Part shown: one piece after another, positions 62,009 to 64,000 of the stretch
How positions within the stretch are numbered: the first letter of the stretch is position 1
How the letters are laid out: every line of letters begins with the position of its first letter
Origin: Camellia lanceoleosa
Lineage: Eukaryota; Streptophyta; Magnoliopsida; Ericales; Theaceae
Direction: 5' to 3'
NCBI GenBank assembly: GCA_025200525.1
Contig: CM045761.1
Span: 76,103,551-76,167,550 of the forward strand
DNA: 64,000 nucleotides
Translations under genes and position numbers: made by a program
The notes under the pieces: model-generated
What the model saw: the letters and a program-made list of their open reading frames with translations, nothing else
Told to the model about the DNA's origin: nothing
Databases searched by the model: none

Positions 62009-64000
62009 TGTAACGACCCAGAATTTCTCTTTCCGCTCGAGCGGAGGAGTTGACGCTCGAGCGGACTTGTGTGGCTCCCAGCATTTTTGCAGGCTGCCAA
62101 GATTCTGGGGGTTGTAGATTCCCGCTCGAGCGTAGAAGTGGCCGCTCGAGCGGACATCTTTGTGAGCGGGTCGTCTGGTTAAGTTTGATTCTGAGGCACG
62201 TGGGCTCATTTTGATGTTCTTCTTAGTGTATTTGGAATGTTCTTATCTTATTTTGGAGTATTGATTGAGATGATAATATGATGGTAAAATAAAATTGGAC
62301 CAAAAACTTTAAATTGAATAAGTCGTCTACGACTAACCGTCACTCATTTGCCCTTTTCTTTTTCCACACTTTGAATATGGATGTAAGGTTAGAACCATTG
62401 GAAAGCTTATTTCCGGGGCTTCTATTTGGACACAAGAACGACCTAAAACGAAGTCCGGATGGAAGAGTTATATCTGTCGGTTTAAGTCTGTCTTTGAGAA
62501 GCGAGGCTGCGCCGAGAAATAGGGTCGCTCGAGCGGAAATAGTAGGTTCAGCAGCGTAAAAAACGGGTTTTTGAGCTCATTCCTTCCATTTTTTTTTCCT
62601 CTCTTCTTCCCTCTTGCATAGGTCCGAAACCCTAGCCCAAAACCTTTGATTTCCTCCACTTTTATCAACAATCCACCATGGTTCTTACATCAAGGATGGA
62701 GAACAAGAGAAGATTAACATTTTCAACCGATTGGAACTTGGATTTGCGAAGGATTCTTATCAATCTTCATTCTTTGGCTTGATTCTTGAGGTAGGGGTCT
62801 TAGTTCTCCTTCAATGCTTCCATTATAAATAGATTTATGATATTTAAGAGTATATAAATGCAAAACCTCCATTTTGAGCATATAGAGTTATTTTGTAGAC
62901 ATTTAGGGATTTCGGGTTTGGAGAGTTTAGGGCTTTCTTGTTGGGTTTCGATTATAAATTATGATCCTAGGATGTGTAATCAAAGGGTTAATTAGAAGAG
63001 GAAGTAATGGGTGAAGAAGTTTAACGTTTCTTGAATTTCTCACTTTGTCTAGAAACCCTAGATTGATTTATGACGATAATTAATGATTTTGCCCAAATTG
63101 ATAGTAGAATCATGGAATTGGTGGGTTAAATTAGACATGTACAAGGTTAATTGGATTTTTGAGATGTTTCGAAAAAATGTTAAAAATTCGCAAATGGACC
63201 TTGTTATGAGTATTGTGAATTATGGGAAAATGAGAAAGGAATTAGGGGAAATGATTTAAAGAATTAATGTGTGACTTCATATGTGTGTAGGACACGCTTC
63301 GGGAGGAATAAATGCTCCACCAACGCACTGTGAGTAATAGTACTATAACGTACATCAATTACTGTTAATAGTGATTGTTATTATTACTATTCCGTTTTTA
63401 CATGGCAATTATGTTAATATGTTTGTATTTGAAAATTGGTGTGAATATAGAAGGAATTGGCATCCATTGATATATTTCTGAAACTATTCTGTATTTTGTC
63501 TATGATTAATGGTTTTAGTAATGTGCTATAACCTATTGAGTAGTATGTTTAAAAGACATTATTAATATTCTGTGATCCGTAGATTAGGCTTAATGATTCA
63601 TGGTGAATAAATGGAACAATGATGCTTATGTATTCCGAACTATGCAGCTTTATCAAGGATGGTAAAGACTGGTATGCGATACTTATTTTGTCCCTACAAA
63701 TAGCATTGTGATGGCACCTGTACAATTTGTGAGATACGTTTTATGTATTGCTAATGATTGTCATTAGTATTCATTACGTAAACTAACTACATTAACTCAT
63801 GTAAATGATTGGAATAATCTATGTGCCTCAATAACTATAAGACCCGATGCTACGATGTTATCTGTGGTAATTCCATTATGATATTCGTTTCGTTTATATT
63901 ATGACATGATGAGACTTATTGATTTCTAGTATGGTACAAAGTGCTGTAGGGAATTAAGTGCTACACCTTGGTGGGAGCCACCTCTAGAATCCGTACGAGC
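62009..64000 (+). repeat. LTR 4 of array, runs off the window
   Basis: Starts TGTAACGACCCAGAATTTC. Nearly identical to LTR 3 from about 62200 onward, with differences concentrated in the first ~160 bp and near 62475-62535. Confidence 0.85.
62034..62535. promoter_or_regulatory. phased CGCTCGAGCG sites in LTR 4
   Basis: Perfect pairs start at 62034/62054 and 62123/62143, both at 20 bp. A single site starts at 62526, its expected partner at 62506 being replaced. Telobox-like AAACCCTAG follows at 62627-62635. Confidence 0.55.

Larger units (their letters stand above)
47063..64000 (+). mobile_element. non-autonomous LTR retrotransposon array
   Basis: Order: inverted internal segment, truncated LTR, internal, LTR, internal, LTR, internal tail, LTR (runs off the window). 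The LTRs start TGTAACGACCC or TGTGACGACC and end TTTGGGGCGTGACA. Both complete internal regions (2811 and 2895 bp) keep a primer binding site and a polypurine tract but carry no gag or pol, so the element is of LARD type. Shared LTRs suggest unequal recombination between copies. Confidence 0.82.

Noticed and set aside
5028..62535. CTCGAG inside the palindrome is a XhoI site and could be a cloning linker artefact.
   Set aside because: Sites are inside LTRs with natural target duplications, show graded decay (CTTGAG, CTCAAG), and keep 20-bp phasing. A linker would be identical and would occur at clone joints.
1..64000. tRNA, rRNA or organelle-derived genes.
   Set aside because: No conserved tRNA A/B boxes in gene context, rRNA blocks or plastid genes were noticed. 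The only tRNA-like sequences are the retrotransposon primer binding sites.

Overview
This window looks like repeat-dense intergenic DNA from a large flowering-plant genome, probably a eudicot. The evidence is Ty3/gypsy chromovirus pol remains, LTRs with initiator-Met primer binding sites, hAT, Mutator-like and Tourist-like elements, GT-AG introns, AT-rich spacers and CT microsatellites. I found no bacterial-type operons and no rRNA or tRNA genes. No unambiguous single-copy host gene is present. The only protein-coding remains are transposon genes and one F-box/LRR-like exon.

Layout. (1) 0.49-11.85 kb: 5'-truncated, dead Ty3/gypsy element with gag, PR, RT, RNase H, IN and a chromodomain-type tail. 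Its 3' LTR (4840-11846) is split by two minus-strand solo LTRs, 6144-8691 and 8888-11269. (2) 11.85-14.59 kb: AT-rich spacer with degenerate repeats. (3) 14.59-18.78 kb: solo LTR of the same family as (1) with a perfect 5-bp duplication, itself carrying a Tourist-like MITE and another solo LTR (15736-17670). (4) 18.8-26.8 kb: an old repeat full of TGTGAA-N2-TTCACA palindromes and a ~0.28-kb tandem repeat, split by a 4.45-kb solo LTR (21453-25904). (5) 26.85-31.41 kb: inverted relative of that LTR with nested MITEs. (6) 31.7-33.5 kb: a deleted hAT element and foldback elements. (7) 35.5-46.2 kb: F-box-like fragment, a ~50-bp minisatellite interrupted by a long-TIR Mutator-like MITE, a broken FAR1-type MULE transposase, an isolated plant-transposon-protein-like exon, and a minus-strand Ulp1-like cysteine protease gene with visible catalytic residues. 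(8) 47.1-64 kb: a non-autonomous LTR retrotransposon array (LTR-internal-LTR-internal-LTR-tail-LTR) preceded by an inverted copy of its internal region.

The most striking signal crosses these elements. The 10-bp palindrome CGCTCGAGCG and near variants occur in pairs inside eight LTRs of several families. By hand count, 23 of 26 adjacent pairs start exactly 20 bp apart (10-bp site, 10-bp spacer, 10-bp site). Two nearly identical LTR copies differ strongly at these sites. A 4.5-kb LTR family without this motif has its own GC-rich palindromes (GTGGTC..GACCAC), one pair again at 20 bp. This suggests a phased protein-binding or methylation-related module in the LTRs. That function is inference only.

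Boundaries supported by target-site duplications are reliable to the base. Old element edges and exon borders are approximate. All identities were judged by eye.
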